DNA from: JAHELQ01 sp965603365
GTDB lineage: Bacteria; Acidobacteriota; Aminicenantia; UBA2199
Direction of reading: 5' to 3'
Assembly: GCA_965603365.1 (NCBI GenBank)
Contig: CBFDCR010000060.1
Span: 1-34,091, forward strand
DNA: 34,091 bases
Shown here one piece after another: positions 25,062 through 34,051 of this stretch (within the stretch, counting starts at the first letter, position 1; each line of letters opens with the position of its first letter). The notes beneath the pieces are model-generated. The model was not told the origin of the DNA. It searched no databases and saw only the letters and a program-made list of their open reading frames with translations. The translations under genes were made by a program, and so were the position numbers.

Positions 25062-26012
25062 ATGTTGGAACATGCGGATAAAAAAGTGGAATACGGTATT
25101 TTTTCACCCCTACCAGGTTCTCGCCCCACCGGTTTAAAATCCTCCAGGGCGGCTGTAACCGGTATTTGCATTGTATTATTCTGGATCAATATCGCCATAT
25201 GGGCGCCGTTTTTAACCACACATGATCCCATCACCCAATATCCTTTTGGAATTACGTCCAATGGCCTGCCGTTATCTCCCTCCGCGGTATTTTTATTCGG
25301 TACGGATTCATTGGGGCGTGATGTGTTCAGCCGGGTGATTTATGGGGCCCGGGTATCATTGATAATAAGTTTTATGGCAACCCTGGCAGCCGCGCTAACC
25401 GGGATGGGCATCGGTGTTCTATCCGGGTATTACGGAGGTTGGGTGGATTTTCTTTTCATGCGTCTCACCGATACGGTATTGGCATTTCCTCTGGTACTAT
25501 TAGCCATTGCGGTGGTATCGGCCATCGGTTCCAGCCTGGTGCTCTTGGTGGCACTCATTGGATTGGGAACCTTTCCCCCTATTGCCCGCTTGGTACGGGG
25601 GCAGGTTCATGCCGTCAAGGTGCAGGAGTTTGTTGAAGCTGCCCGGGCACTGGGGGCCTCCGGCCCATGGATTATTGTCAAACATATCATCCCCAATATC
25701 ATTGCCCCGGTGGCAATATTTGCCGTATTGGGAATGTCCGGGATCATTTTATTAGAAGCATCATTGAGTTTTTTAGGGGTAGGGGTGCAGCCCCCCACAC
25801 CCAGTTGGGGAAATATGATCTTCGATGGTTATAAATACTACCAGGCTGCCCCCTGGTTGGTGTTGTTCCCGGGTATAGCCATCATATCCCTGGCCATTGG
25901 CTTCGTTTTGCTGGGGGAGGGACTGCGGGATATTCTCGATCCCCGTAAAGGTTATTTTTACACCTCCCTTAAAACCAGGGAACCAATAAAATTGAAAGGC
26001 TTTCTTACCTGA
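25062..26012 (+). CDS. Peptide ABC importer permease, DppC type
   Basis: About 316 residues from the ATG at 25062; a TTG at 25029 is an in-frame alternative and neither has a strong ribosome site. DppC-type order: a first helix at about 30-50, FLFGTDSLGRDVFSRVIYGAR (the usual LGTDxxGRD motif), then five more membrane helices. The EAA loop reads FVEAARALGASGPWIIVKHI, the contact with the ATPase. LSFLGVGVQPPTPSWG is the family tail motif. Forms the membrane channel with the DppB-type protein. Confidence 0.93.
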   Translation: MLEHADKKVEYGIFSPLPGSRPTGLKSSRAAVTGICIVLFWINIAIWAPFLTTHDPITQYPFGITSNGLPLSPSAVFLFGTDSLGRDVFSRVIYGARVSLIISFMATLAAALTGMGIGVLSGYYGGWVDFLFMRLTDTVLAFPLVLLAIAVVSAIGSSLVLLVALIGLGTFPPIARLVRGQVHAVKVQEFVEAARALGASGPWIIVKHIIPNIIAPVAIFAVLGMSGIILLEASLSFLGVGVQPPTPSWGNMIFDGYKYYQAAPWLVLFPGIAIISLAIGFVLLGEGLRDILDPRKGYFYTSLKTREPIKLKGFLT

Positions 26013-26026
26013 AGGAGAGGAAAAAA

Positions 26027-26209
26027 TTGTCTTTAACGGTTAAATGGGGAATTTCACGGTGGATATTTCTTATCTGCGTACTCCACCCCATCCAGGGATT
26101 TATATTCGAGGATATAAAAAAAATAAGCCATAATCACAGGAGGTTGTCCGGGAATATACTCTTTTGTAGTGCTGATGCATATCCCGTTAAAAGGAGCGGT
26201 AGACGTTAA
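26027..26209 (+). pseudogene. Remnant of a second peptide-binding-protein gene
   Basis: A 60-codon open stretch starting with TTG after GGAGAGG. Its middle reads LHPIQGFIFEDIKK, which lines up with the end of the binding protein encoded downstream (IHPIHGFVFQDIRK at about 28734-28775). This tail (HP-x-x-G-F-x-F-x-D-I) is typical of the C-terminus of DppA/OppA-type binding proteins. Only the tail is left, and the rest of the frame has no known similarity. It may still be translated, keeping coupling to the permease gene 2 nt beyond its stop. It points to an earlier duplicate or gene replacement here. Confidence 0.6.
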
Positions 26210-26211
26210 AA

Positions 26212-27129
26212 GTGATCAAGTTTTTAGCCAAACGACTATTAAGTACCCTATTGGTGCTTTGGTTGATCTCTATTTCCGTATTCGGATTAATTTTCGTGGT
26301 ACCCGCGGACCCGGCGCGTATTTATGCGGGACCCCACGCCAGTGGAGAAGTTATCGCCAGTATTCGACAGGAGATGAGACTGGATGATCCCGTCCCCCTT
26401 CAATATTTGAGGTATATGGGGAAAGCAATCAAAGGTGATTTGGGCCGGTCGGTTTATGGTATGGACGTATTAGCAAGCATATTGGAGCGTCTACCCGCCA
26501 CCATGTTTTTGGCCCTCAGCGGCTTCCTGCTTGAGCTGCTGTTGGGACTCCCGGCCGGGATATTGGCAGCGACTCGGGCCGGGTCCCGGATCGACCGCTT
26601 ACTCCTGGGATTAACCGTGGGGGGCACCTGTATCCCCAATTTTTGGCTGGGATTGGTGTTGTTGTATTTTTTTGGTTATATATTGGGCATTTTACCCCTG
26701 GGGGGTTCGGGCTCATTGTCGCATTTGATATTACCCGCCCTGACCCTGGGTATCGGCGGGGCCTCTTATTATGCACGAATCCTCCGCAGCAATCTCCTGG
26801 AGGTCTTCGGTTCCGATTATATCCGTACCGCCAAAGCCAAGGGACTGGTAAATCGCACCATCCTCTGGCGTCATGCCATCCCCAATGCCATTATGCCTAT
26901 CGTTACCCTCAGCGGGTTTGACCTGGGGCTTCTTTTTAGTGGAACCATCATCGTGGAAATGGTGTTCTCATGGCCTGGTGTGGGACTGCTGACCTGGAAA
27001 GCCATCGAACGTTTGGATATTCCAATGATTATGGGAACAGTACTCTTTGCCGCCTTTTTTATTACTATCGCTAACCTGGCAGCCGATATTATCTATGTGA
27101 TTCTGGATCCGCGAATTCGACTGGATTGA
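26212..27129 (+). CDS. Peptide ABC importer permease, DppB type
   Basis: 305 residues. N-terminal FLAKRLLSTLLVLWLISISV is the first helix of DppB-type proteins. GDLGRSVYG follows, five more helices, and an EAA loop (YIRTAKAKGLVNRTILWRHA, then IPNAIMPIV). It ends with the DPRIRLD tail usual for the family. GTG start at 26212 is the first possible after an in-frame TAG; AAAAGGAG lies about 15 nt upstream, rather far. The gene order (ATPase, DppC, DppB, binding protein) is unlike the usual binding-protein-B-C-D-F order. Confidence 0.93.
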   Translation: MIKFLAKRLLSTLLVLWLISISVFGLIFVVPADPARIYAGPHASGEVIASIRQEMRLDDPVPLQYLRYMGKAIKGDLGRSVYGMDVLASILERLPATMFLALSGFLLELLLGLPAGILAATRAGSRIDRLLLGLTVGGTCIPNFWLGLVLLYFFGYILGILPLGGSGSLSHLILPALTLGIGGASYYARILRSNLLEVFGSDYIRTAKAKGLVNRTILWRHAIPNAIMPIVTLSGFDLGLLFSGTIIVEMVFSWPGVGLLTWKAIERLDIPMIMGTVLFAAFFITIANLAADIIYVILDPRIRLD

Positions 27130-27202
27130 GGTCCATCACGAAAAAAAATAAAAAAAGGAATGGGCTAGCACCTGTTTTGAACAATACATAAAGGGTAAAA
27201 AC

Positions 27203-28861
27203 ATGAAGCTGTCAAAATATAAACTTTTATTTTTTATATCCTGTACCATCCTGGCCTATTTAATGGTCCCCAATTGCAAATCACAATCCGTGGGAAAAAA
27301 TACCTTTGTTTGGGTGCGGGATAGGGATGTCAGCACGCTGGACCCGGCATCTTTTAATGATTGGATGGTGAGCCGCACCCTGGTGTGTCCCTTGCTTGAT
27401 TTTGAAGGCGAGAGTTTCATGCTGGTACCCAAACTTGCCAGTCAACTACCGTCTATTAGCGAGGATGGAAAACGCTATCTCTTTAAACTCCGGCAAGGGA
27501 TCTTATTTTCCAATGGCAGGGAGATAGAGGCCAGCGATGTAAAATACGGGCTGGAACGGGTGTTGAATCCTAAAACCAAAAGTCCGGCAGCAAATTTTTA
27601 TATGAATATCCTTGGGGCCCGAGAATTCTGGAATGGAACAGCTAATGAAGTCAAGGGAATCAAAGCCATTGATAAATATTCCTTAAAAATTAACCTACTA
27701 AATAAAAACCCGGTATTTATTTATTATTTAACCTGGAACATGGCGTCGCCGTTACCCAAGAAAGAATTAGAGCAAGGGGGGGAGCAAATATCCATCAGCT
27801 CCATCAGTTCAGGTCCCTTTGTATTAAAACAGTGGATAAGGGGCCAACGGTTGATATTTGAACGGAATCCCAATTATTGCCAACCCGGCAAACCCTTCAT
27901 AGATCATTTGCACGTAGAGATTGTCTCCAATGAAAAGTTGGCGCTGCTGCGAGTAATGAGAGGCATGGCAGATGTTGTCCAGGTAACACTCTCAAGCCTT
28001 CCCCAATTGGCCGGCTCCCCTCAATGGTCAAAAAACTTAAAAAAAATCAGTAACTTTAATGTCATATTCTTGAGTATAAACACCCAAATGGAGCCGTTTC
28101 AAAATAAGAAGATACGGCACGCCGTAAATATGGCCATTGATAAAGATAAACTGGTCCGGCTCAGCGGCGGTATGCACCGTAAACTGTCCGGGATTTACCC
28201 CCCTTCCTTACCGGGCTTCAATCCCAGGGTAAAGATATATGCTTTTAACCCGGGGAAAGCAAAAAAAATACTGAATGAGTGCGGCTATTCAGGGGGATTT
28301 AAAACAGAGCTTTACACCATCAACGAAGAACCTTATTCAAGGTTCGCCCAGGCAATCCAGCAAGATTTGTCTGCCGTTGGTATCCACGCCAACATCCGTT
28401 TACTTGCCAGCGCCACTTTCAGGAGTGCCGTGGTAACCCCCAACACAACCCCGCTGGTATTATGGTTTATCGTGCCGGGCTGTCCGGACCCTGACGCCAT
28501 CATTTCGGAACGGCTCACATGTTTTGCGGCCCGGGGAGGATATAATTCAGCATTTTATTGTGACAACGAGGTGGAAGCACTGGTGGTAATTGCCCAGGCT
28601 ATGCCAATTGGTGAAAAGCGTTACCAGGCCTTTCAAGAAATCCAGGAAAAAATAATGGCGGATGCCCCCTGGGTTCCCCTGCTTAATCCGCGGCTATTCT
28701 ATCTTCACTCAACTCAAGTCACGTCGATGCCTATCCATCCGATCCATGGATTTGTATTCCAGGACATTCGCAAAGAAGAAGCCCGGGATCCGGGACCAGT
28801 GACGAAACTGCGGAACAGTCGGGTTATAAATCCCAAAATAGGGACTAAAGAACGGGACTAA
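27203..28861 (+). CDS. Peptide ABC importer substrate-binding protein (DppA/OppA family)
   Basis: 552 residues. A signal-peptide-like start (LLFFISCTILAYLMV) is followed by Cys25 in VPNCKSQS. The context is a poor lipobox, though a lipid anchor at Cys25 is likely in a Gram-positive. The mature part has SBP_bac_5 landmarks: DVSTLDPASFND, LFKLRQGILFSNGREIEASDV, SGPFVLKQW, FERNPNY, HAVNMAIDK, NPGKAKKIL and the tail GFVFQDI. It captures short peptides outside the membrane for the importer. In this cluster it may import the modified peptide or a peptide signal. AAAGGGT precedes the ATG. Confidence 0.93.
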   Translation: MKLSKYKLLFFISCTILAYLMVPNCKSQSVGKNTFVWVRDRDVSTLDPASFNDWMVSRTLVCPLLDFEGESFMLVPKLASQLPSISEDGKRYLFKLRQGILFSNGREIEASDVKYGLERVLNPKTKSPAANFYMNILGAREFWNGTANEVKGIKAIDKYSLKINLLNKNPVFIYYLTWNMASPLPKKELEQGGEQISISSISSGPFVLKQWIRGQRLIFERNPNYCQPGKPFIDHLHVEIVSNEKLALLRVMRGMADVVQVTLSSLPQLAGSPQWSKNLKKISNFNVIFLSINTQMEPFQNKKIRHAVNMAIDKDKLVRLSGGMHRKLSGIYPPSLPGFNPRVKIYAFNPGKAKKILNECGYSGGFKTELYTINEEPYSRFAQAIQQDLSAVGIHANIRLLASATFRSAVVTPNTTPLVLWFIVPGCPDPDAIISERLTCFAARGGYNSAFYCDNEVEALVVIAQAMPIGEKRYQAFQEIQEKIMADAPWVPLLNPRLFYLHSTQVTSMPIHPIHGFVFQDIRKEEARDPGPVTKLRNSRVINPKIGTKERD

Positions 28862-28897
28862 AAAGTAAAAAAAAATAAATGGTTTAAGGTGAAAGAA

Positions 28898-29242
28898 ATG
28901 AATAAAAGAAAACTCTCCGGTCTAAGTCACCGGGAATTCCACGGTCATGCCCTGGTTTCCAATGTATTTGGTAATGACAGGCAGGGTTTGAACATGTGGC
29001 ACGTGATTGTTGAACCCGGACAAAGTCTGGAAGTTCACCAACATCCCTGCACTGAAATATATATAGTCGCTGGGGGGGGCGGTCTGCTGACAGTGGGGGA
29101 AGAGACCGAAGCTGTCAACGAAGGGGATTGTGTTTTTATCAATTCCAATGAATCACATGCCTTTGTCAATAACACCAACCGGAGCGGTAAAATCATCGCG
29201 GTTAGTTATTTGGACGCCGATGCCCCCCATGTACGCCATTAA
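28898..29242 (+). CDS. Small cupin-domain protein
   Basis: 114 residues. Single cupin barrel with the metal set H47-x-H49 (EVHQHP), E53 (TEIYIV) and H87 (ESHAFV), plus glycine-rich turns (VAGGGGLL). These bind Fe, Mn or Zn and act as isomerases, dioxygenases or sensors; nothing fixes the reaction here. AAGGTGA lies 6 nt before the ATG at 28898, so I choose it over the in-frame GTG at 28889. Found between the transporter and a SPASM gene. Confidence 0.87.
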   Translation: MNKRKLSGLSHREFHGHALVSNVFGNDRQGLNMWHVIVEPGQSLEVHQHPCTEIYIVAGGGGLLTVGEETEAVNEGDCVFINSNESHAFVNNTNRSGKIIAVSYLDADAPHVRH

Positions 29243-29263
29243 TACCAACACCAGGAGTTTCAA

Positions 29264-30760
29264 ATGAACGTGCTCTCCGAAAAATACGATATTTTTTCCA
29301 GGCAAGAGGATAAGCGGGAAGACCGTTATATGGTTTATTTTCCGCTCAGCGGCTATCTATTGCTGGGCAGCAATGAGCTGGTAAAGAACCTGGAAATCTG
29401 GCTGCGGTCCCCCAATACCGCTCATTTCCCAGGGGAAATCACCAGGAGGCAGTCCCTCCAATTGATCATCGATCCCGCTGAAATCATCAGGGATATAAAA
29501 AAAGAACACAGCAATGGTTACCGGCCCACCCACATTTTTCTCTTTCCCACCATGAACTGCAGCCTACGGTGCCTATATTGTTACAGTGATGGCGGTAGAA
29601 AGAACACCAATATGGATAGGGAGACAGCCTGGGCCGCTGTTGATTTTGCCGTATCCAATGCGTTAAAGACAAATAAAAAAGAGATAAAGGTCTACTTTCA
29701 CGGTGGTGGGGAACCCACCCTGCACTGGGAATTGCTCACCCGGGTGGTGGCCTATGCGGAAAAGAAAGCCCACCGGGAGGGTTTAAGAGCTGCTTTCGGA
29801 TTGGCCACCAATGGGATGTTGAACCAGAGAAAAATTGATTTTATCCGGGAAAAGGAATTTGAAATTGTTTCCGTGGCCCTGGACGGTCCGCCGGAAATTC
29901 AAAACAGGCAGCGTCCCGGTGCAGCCGAAAACAATACCTTTACACAGGTCTACAACACCTGCCGGGCATTTGACCGCTTCGGATTCAAAAACTATGACAT
30001 CAATATCACGGTAACCCAGGAAAGCATGAAATCACTGGGTGAGATTGTCCGTTTTATGGCCCGTCATTTTGATGTCCATGATATTCACCTTGGCCCGATG
30101 GTATCCGCGGGCCGCGGATGTGATTCGAGCCTCCACCCCCCAAACTTTAAACAGGCAGTGGAATATTTCCTGTGCGCCCTGGAAGCAGCCGGAGAATTAA
30201 ATCTGAACGTCAGTATACCGGGGACGGACATACACAATATCTGCCATACCTACTGCGGTGCTGCCGGTTCCAATTGCTTTGTCACCTACGACGGCATGAT
30301 CAGTACCTGCCTGGAAGCTTATGACCATCAACACCCCAGGGGGGAGATGTTTATCATTGGCCAATACCGAAAAAAAACGAATGAATTCCAGATCAATACC
30401 GATAGAGTCAGGCATCTAAGCCAGCGAAAAAATGTAAATCTGGAACACTGCGCCCACTGTTTCCTTAAATGGAATTGTGCCGGGGACTGCATGGTGAGGG
30501 TCAAAGAAGGAGAAGAAATTACCACCGGCAAAACCAGTGAAGACCGGTGCTATTTCAAGCGCACCATTGCTATTCATAAAATGCGGAACTTAACAGGGGA
30601 TGCGGCCCCCTCGCAAACTAACGATAATCAAAGGGATGGGGCAGCCGGCCCGGCACTGGACGCATTAAGAAAAATACTGCCAGGAATGAAACGAATCGTT
30701 CCCATTAAACGGGCAAACAAGATATTTGCACGCACCATTACCATCTGCCCGGGAGGATAA
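29264..30760 (+). CDS. Radical-SAM/SPASM enzyme with N- and C-terminal extensions (F)
   Basis: 498 residues. An N-terminal domain of about 90 residues (FPLSGYLLLGSNELV) precedes CSLRCLYC (C99, C103, C106). FHGGGEPTLHW is like the sulfatase-maturase/peptide-maturase branch. SPASM region: SNCFVTYDGMISTC, HCAHCFLKWNCAGDC and DRCYF. A C-terminal tail of about 65 residues after the last Cys (TNDNQRDGAAGPALDA onwards) is low in similarity to anything I know. AGGAG precedes the ATG. Its core differs from proteins A-C, suggesting a different residue target. Confidence 0.88.
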   Translation: MNVLSEKYDIFSRQEDKREDRYMVYFPLSGYLLLGSNELVKNLEIWLRSPNTAHFPGEITRRQSLQLIIDPAEIIRDIKKEHSNGYRPTHIFLFPTMNCSLRCLYCYSDGGRKNTNMDRETAWAAVDFAVSNALKTNKKEIKVYFHGGGEPTLHWELLTRVVAYAEKKAHREGLRAAFGLATNGMLNQRKIDFIREKEFEIVSVALDGPPEIQNRQRPGAAENNTFTQVYNTCRAFDRFGFKNYDINITVTQESMKSLGEIVRFMARHFDVHDIHLGPMVSAGRGCDSSLHPPNFKQAVEYFLCALEAAGELNLNVSIPGTDIHNICHTYCGAAGSNCFVTYDGMISTCLEAYDHQHPRGEMFIIGQYRKKTNEFQINTDRVRHLSQRKNVNLEHCAHCFLKWNCAGDCMVRVKEGEEITTGKTSEDRCYFKRTIAIHKMRNLTGDAAPSQTNDNQRDGAAGPALDALRKILPGMKRIVPIKRANKIFARTITICPGG

Positions 30761-30764
30761 TCAC

Positions 30765-32042
30765 ATGTCCAAAAATCAAATCATCGTATTAGTCCAATTG
30801 GGGGGCTTTGACTATGGCCAGGACAATACCATTGATATTGAAGCACCCTTAACTCCGCCCTTATCCCTGGGATATCTAAAAGTTTACACCCAGCAAAGAG
30901 ACCCCAATTTAGACATCCTGATATTGGAGCCCTGGGCCATCATGAACCAAACCCCTCAGGAAATCGGGGAACTGATTCTTTCTTATTCACCGCGGATAGC
31001 CGGATTTTCCTGCTATGTATGGAATATCGAAGCAACCAAAGAGGTAATCCGGTACATTAAACAGGAAGACTCCTCCCTCTATGTGGTCATCGGCGGTCCT
31101 GAAGTTTACAATTTAAACCATCTCCACAGTGAATCCAGCATCGATGTTGGCGTCCTGGGGGAAGGGGAAGAACCCTTTTACCGGCTGGTTAGCTATATCC
31201 TCCAGGAACTGCCTGTCACGGGTATTCCCGGTACGGTTGTTTCTAAACACTGTCAACAGGCCCCAAAAATAAAATACCAATCCCATCAATTAAACTCCCG
31301 GGACATCCCCTGCCCTTACGCCAATAACACGTTTAAACTGCACCATTACAAGCACCTGTACATGGAGACTTTTCGCGGCTGCTGCTTTCAATGCCTTTAC
31401 TGTTATTATCACAAACAGGTTCCCAGGGTTAATTTTTTCCCATTGGAACATATCAAGTCAGAAATCCAGGCCGCAATGACCCACCGCATCAAATATATCA
31501 TTTTTATCGATTCGGTTTTGAATCTACCCCAATGGGGTGAACAGGTATGTCAATTACTGGCAGCACTCAATAAAGATGAATCATTGGAATTTAGCGCGGA
31601 CATTCATGCCGAACTGGTAAGCGAATCCTTTTGCCGCAGCGCCCAAAAGGCCAATTTCACGGAATTTCAAGTGGGATTGCAGACCATCAATCCCCAAACC
31701 CTGAAAAATATTAACCGGAAATTAAATCTAAATCACTTTGCCCGGGGCCTGGAACTGCTCAACCATTATGAAATTCCTGTCAATGTTGATTTGATATTGG
31801 GCCTGCCCAGGGATACCATAGAAGACATCTGGCAAGCCGTGGAATTTTTGAGAGGGTTTAATATAAAAAGTATCCGCGTCGCCTTATTAAGGGTACTGCC
31901 GGGCACCGATCTCTGGAATAAGTATAAACACCTGAACCTGGGTTTTGATGAAAAAAGCCCCTATTTCATCAAACACAGCGATAAAATCAGTGAAGCCGAA
32001 ATATGGGATTTTTTTAAAGGAGAAAATCACCGGGTATTTTAA
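30765..32042 (+). CDS. B12-binding-type radical-SAM protein (first of tandem pair)
   Basis: 425 residues from the ATG at 30765, which has GGAGG about 8 nt upstream; an earlier in-frame ATG at 30726 lies inside the previous gene. The N-terminal half follows the B12-binding fold of BchE/P-methylase-like proteins (PPLSLGYLKVY, VVIGGPEV, DVGVLGEGEEPF), but the DxHxxG cobalt-histidine motif is not visible. Radical-SAM motif CCFQCLYC (C206, C210, C213). It has the Elp3-type core (ADIHAELV, FQVGLQTINPQTL, NVDLILGLP). Expected reactions are methylation of unreactive carbons or a rearrangement. Confidence 0.85.
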   Translation: MSKNQIIVLVQLGGFDYGQDNTIDIEAPLTPPLSLGYLKVYTQQRDPNLDILILEPWAIMNQTPQEIGELILSYSPRIAGFSCYVWNIEATKEVIRYIKQEDSSLYVVIGGPEVYNLNHLHSESSIDVGVLGEGEEPFYRLVSYILQELPVTGIPGTVVSKHCQQAPKIKYQSHQLNSRDIPCPYANNTFKLHHYKHLYMETFRGCCFQCLYCYYHKQVPRVNFFPLEHIKSEIQAAMTHRIKYIIFIDSVLNLPQWGEQVCQLLAALNKDESLEFSADIHAELVSESFCRSAQKANFTEFQVGLQTINPQTLKNINRKLNLNHFARGLELLNHYEIPVNVDLILGLPRDTIEDIWQAVEFLRGFNIKSIRVALLRVLPGTDLWNKYKHLNLGFDEKSPYFIKHSDKISEAEIWDFFKGENHRVF

Positions 32043-32056
32043 TCCGGTGCCCGGGG

Positions 32057-33376
32057 ATGATAAGAAGAAATATGGGACCAATAAAAAAGATATTGTTTAT
32101 CGTACCGCCGCTGTTAAAGGAAACCGTGGAGTTTTACCCCGACTTTCCTACCCCGCCGTTGGGGATTGGGTATATTTGCGCCAATACTTCAAGAGAAATA
32201 GAAAAGGATATATTGGACCTTACTTTTATCCAGAATTGGGATGACGTGTGGGCCTCTATGGACAGCTTACCGGATTACGATTTATATGCCTTCACCTCCA
32301 TGACCCCCAATTTTCCCAATACATTAAAAGTGGCCCAGCGCTTGAAACGCCGCAGGCATGGACTGGTGGTGATTGGGGGTAATCACATCACGGTCGCCCC
32401 GAAGGAGGTGCTGGACACCAATGTTTTTGATTTAGGTATCGTGGGCGAAGGTGAGGATACCTTCCGGGAACTCCTGGCCAATCTAAACCGGGGCACGCCC
32501 GTTGAACACATGCCGGGTCTTGTGTTTAAAGGCACTGACGGAAAAATAGTGAAAACGGGGCGGCGAAAATACGTCAAAAACCTCGACACCTTGCATTTCC
32601 CGGCCCGTCATTTGCTGCCGATGCACGATTATTTCCAATGCTTTAGCGATATCATCCCGGAAGAAAGGGGCACCACCCTGCTTTGTTCCCGCGGCTGCCC
32701 CTTTAGCTGCTCCTTTTGTTCAAAGGAAATATTCGGCTCGCGCTACCGGTATCGCTCACCGGAAAATATCGAAGAAGAAATTCGCCACCTGATTGACGCG
32801 TATCAAGTCAATATGATTCACTTTGTCGATGACACCTTTACCACCAACCACGCTTTTGTTGAACGGTTATGCGATACCTTGATCCAACAAAAATTTCCCG
32901 TACAGTGGCAGTGCGAATCACGGGTGGATAGCGTCAACAGGAACCTGGTGAAAAAAATGAAAAAAGCAGGCTGCAAACGAATCATGTACGGGATCGAATC
33001 CGGTTCCCCTCGCATACTGGAGAAAATGAAAAAAAACATCCGACCGGAAATGGTGATCGAGGCATTTGCCTGGGCCAAAGCCGAAAACATCGACACCGGC
33101 GCCTTTATCATGTTGGGATACCCCGGGGAATCAAAAGAAACTTTACAAGAAACCCGGCGTATTGTCGAACAAGTCCATCCCAAATATATATCTGTCAGTT
33201 TCACCACGATTTTGCCCGGCACCCAACTGCACCAGGAATACTGCACCACCGCCAATTGGAAAACCAAAACCTTTAATGATTATCATATTGGCAGTAACAT
33301 AAAGCTTGATGGAATTGATTTCCATGACCTGGTGGACACCCGGGATAAAATCTTCGATATTATAAAGAGCGGTTAA
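32057..33376 (+). CDS. B12-binding-type radical-SAM protein (second of tandem pair)
   Basis: 439 residues from the ATG at 32057; the ATG at 32072 is equally possible (it gives MGPIKKILFIVPP, the normal start of the family). N-terminal B12-binding-like half: FPTPPLGIGYIC, VVIGGNHITVAP, DLGIVGEGEDTF. Radical-SAM motif RGCPFSCSFC (C214, C218, C221), then FVDDTFTTN, YGIESGSPRILEKM and GAFIMLGYPGES. The two tandem proteins share layout but are clearly diverged, so this is not a recent duplication. Reaction unknown; methyl transfer to carbon is the common one for this class. Confidence 0.87.
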   Translation: MIRRNMGPIKKILFIVPPLLKETVEFYPDFPTPPLGIGYICANTSREIEKDILDLTFIQNWDDVWASMDSLPDYDLYAFTSMTPNFPNTLKVAQRLKRRRHGLVVIGGNHITVAPKEVLDTNVFDLGIVGEGEDTFRELLANLNRGTPVEHMPGLVFKGTDGKIVKTGRRKYVKNLDTLHFPARHLLPMHDYFQCFSDIIPEERGTTLLCSRGCPFSCSFCSKEIFGSRYRYRSPENIEEEIRHLIDAYQVNMIHFVDDTFTTNHAFVERLCDTLIQQKFPVQWQCESRVDSVNRNLVKKMKKAGCKRIMYGIESGSPRILEKMKKNIRPEMVIEAFAWAKAENIDTGAFIMLGYPGESKETLQETRRIVEQVHPKYISVSFTTILPGTQLHQEYCTTANWKTKTFNDYHIGSNIKLDGIDFHDLVDTRDKIFDIIKSG

Positions 33377-33391
33377 CCCTTTTGATAACAA

Positions 33392-34051
33392 ATGAAATTG
33401 AGACCTTTTGGTAAAACCGGGCTGCGGGTTTCCGAAATCGGCTTCGGCGCACTGCACTTAGGAACCAAACTGGACACCAGGGAAGCGGTCTATTTAATCG
33501 AATATGCCCTGGATCGGGGATTCAATTTTTTTGATACGGCAGCGGTTTACCTGGACAGCGAAATAAAACTGGGCAGCGTATTTAAAAATCCCCTGCAGAG
33601 AGAGCGGGTGATTCTCTGTACCAAAAGTTTTGCGCGGGATTCCCGTATTATCGGCGATTTTGAGAATTCCTTGAAAAACTTGCAAACTGATTATATCGAT
33701 ATCTTTATGTTCCACGGCGTTGACCTGGAAGAAGATTATCATAAGGTTTGTCGGGAATTGTTGGCGCTAATGCTGAAAGAGAAAACCAGAGGCCGTATTC
33801 GTTATGTGGGTATATCTTCTCATTCCGCTAACGTGACCCATAACATCCTTAAATCTGGTTTATTTAATATCCTGGAATTTCCCTTGAATATTCTAAACCG
33901 GAAGCTTTTTGAAGAAAAGCTGGACACCTGCGTGGTATCGAAAGGAATCGGGTTCCTGGCCATGAAATCCCTGGCAGGCGGTATATTATCCGATGCGGCG
34001 CACGCTTTGAATTTTATTCGCCAATTCCCTTGGGCAGTGCATAGGTTATAA
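33392..34051 (+). CDS. Aldo/keto reductase, C-terminally short
   Basis: 219 residues. NAD(P)H-dependent aldo/keto reductase barrel with the whole catalytic tetrad: D48 and Y53 (FFDTAAVYLDSE), K78 (LCTKS) and H108 (FMFHGVD). RIRYVGISSH and GFLAMKSLAGG follow. The usual family length is about 280-370. Here the frame stops after ALNFIRQFPWAVHRL, just where a strand and the last helices (and in some members a ferredoxin-like tail) would follow. Either a frameshift or point mutation truncates it, or it is a short variant. The remaining 40 nt of the window give no clear continuation. The ribosome site is weak; 15 nt after the preceding gene. Confidence 0.82.
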   Translation: MKLRPFGKTGLRVSEIGFGALHLGTKLDTREAVYLIEYALDRGFNFFDTAAVYLDSEIKLGSVFKNPLQRERVILCTKSFARDSRIIGDFENSLKNLQTDYIDIFMFHGVDLEEDYHKVCRELLALMLKEKTRGRIRYVGISSHSANVTHNILKSGLFNILEFPLNILNRKLFEEKLDTCVVSKGIGFLAMKSLAGGILSDAAHALNFIRQFPWAVHRL

